Virus record (IMG/VR): IMGVR_UViG_3300006733_000035
Coordinates: 1 to 30,087 of that record
Length of the DNA: 30,087 bases
Origin: a virus
Strand: one strand, 5' to 3'
Shown: piece after piece, positions 29,501 to 30,087 of the stretch
Layout: every line of letters starts with the position of its first letter
Position numbering within the stretch: the first letter of the stretch is position 1
Made by a program: the position numbers and the translations under genes
The notes under the pieces: model-generated
The model's input: the letters and a program-made list of their open reading frames with translations, nothing else
The model's database searches: none
Told to the model about the DNA's origin: nothing

Positions 29501-30087
29501 ATGGCCAATACAACTACTGGTGAGGTGACGCAAGCCGTAAATTATTTTTATGACCGGCGCCTCCTCATGAAAGCAGTCCCCCTGTTTGTCCACACCAGAT
29601 GGGCACAGGTAAGGGATATTCCTCGGAATAACACTGATGATATAAGGTTTCGCAGATACACGCTTCTAACAGCGGCTACTACGGCCTTAACTGAAGGCGT
29701 TACTCCATCTGGTAGTCAGTTAGCTATTACTAATGTCAATGCTACTGTTTTACAGTATGGCGACTATGTAACTTTGACTGACAAATTATTATTCACCACC
29801 CTTGATCCAGTTTTAACTGAAACTGCCGAATTGCTTGGCATCCAGTATGGCGATACTATTGATCAGTTGACCAGAAATATCTTGAGGGCAGGAACTACGA
29901 TTCAGTATGCTGGGAGTGCCACTGCCCGAGATGAGGTTACTTCCGCAATGAAAATCACCAAAGCAGAAATTCAAGAAGCAGTAAGGACCCTTAAAACCAA
30001 CAACGCTCGCAGAATCACTTCTCAAGTTGATCCCAGCACTGGATTTAATACCAGTCCCCTTTCCGCTTGCTATATCGGCATTGTCCA
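29501..30087 (+). CDS. Major capsid protein, N4-gp56 family (3' partial)
   Basis: The first 195 residues, open to the right edge. TRWAQVRDIPRNNTDDIRFR, then ALTEGVTPSGSQLAITNVNA, YGDYVTLTDKLLFTTLDPVL, and the helix LLGIQYGDTIDQLTRNILRA with GTTIQYAG are the succession typical of the N4-gp56 major capsid family (HK97 fold). It would form the capsid shell. The rest of the gene lies beyond the window, perhaps on the other side of the break that also cuts the fibre region. No SD (context aacATG). Confidence 0.85.
   Translation, partial: MANTTTGEVTQAVNYFYDRRLLMKAVPLFVHTRWAQVRDIPRNNTDDIRFRRYTLLTAATTALTEGVTPSGSQLAITNVNATVLQYGDYVTLTDKLLFTTLDPVLTETAELLGIQYGDTIDQLTRNILRAGTTIQYAGSATARDEVTSAMKITKAEIQEAVRTLKTNNARRITSQVDPSTGFNTSPLSACYIGIV

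Noticed and set aside
1-30087. Integrase or lysogeny module, or CRISPR array
   Set aside because: No integrase, excisionase, recognisable CI-like repressor or repeat-spacer array seen in the window; the missing part of the genome could still hold some.

Overview
The window is a piece of a tailed double-stranded DNA phage genome (Caudoviricetes). It carries small and large terminase subunits, a portal, a scaffold-like protein, an N4-gp56-type major capsid protein, fibre genes, a lysis module and a recombination/replication module. By eye the DNA is moderately AT-rich. TGA works as a normal stop throughout, so no alternative code is needed. All genes but one lie on the + strand. The host cannot be named. 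Many structural genes have no Shine-Dalgarno match and start in an A/T-rich context (often aatATG or acATG), and two starts lie within about 12 bases of a -10 box. This suggests a host that tolerates SD-independent or leaderless starts. The capsid gene runs off the right end and a fibre-module gene is cut at the left end. The two ends are therefore plausibly adjacent on a circular map, with a missing neck/tail segment between them (inference).

Layout. 2-1368: end of a tail/fibre protein and a tail fibre with two internal repeats. 1384-1797 (-): a small PrsW-like membrane protease, divergent from the next gene, with interlocking inverted repeats between them. 1886-10883: a LysM protein and a 2229-aa polyvalent-type protein with an ADP-ribosyltransferase-like segment, probably carried in the virion. 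10890-12083: XhlA-like membrane protein, lysozyme/transglycosylase, holin and an acidic protein, closed by a strong intrinsic terminator (12097). 12162-17746: a promoter opens an early-type region with an HTH-like protein, a Rad52/Sak-type annealase, a PD-(D/E)XK exonuclease, a DnaA-box cluster with an AT-rich tract (candidate origin), an Acb2-like anti-CBASS candidate, a Hjc-like nuclease, a DUF1016-N protein, a KhpA-like KH protein and small zinc-ribbon proteins. 17756-19685: terminase. 20038-20225: a perfect 21-bp hairpin next to a tRNA-shaped RNA. 20255-24842: tightly overlapping small genes, many zinc-finger-like, ending in a beta-class DNA methyltransferase. 24855-30087: small head-module genes, portal, terminator and structured leader, scaffold-like protein and capsid.

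The most unusual feature is the content of the non-coding gaps. Nearly every gap over 80 bases holds a multi-stem structure or repeat array: 1809-1856, 14158-14328, 14637-14739, 15721-15799, 20038-20225, 22326-22429 and 28624-28798. The strongest candidate for something undescribed is the hairpin plus tRNA-like RNA at 20038-20225. It has perfect acceptor, anticodon-stem and T-arm pairings but a paired 35-base insertion in the D region and a 25-base anticodon loop.
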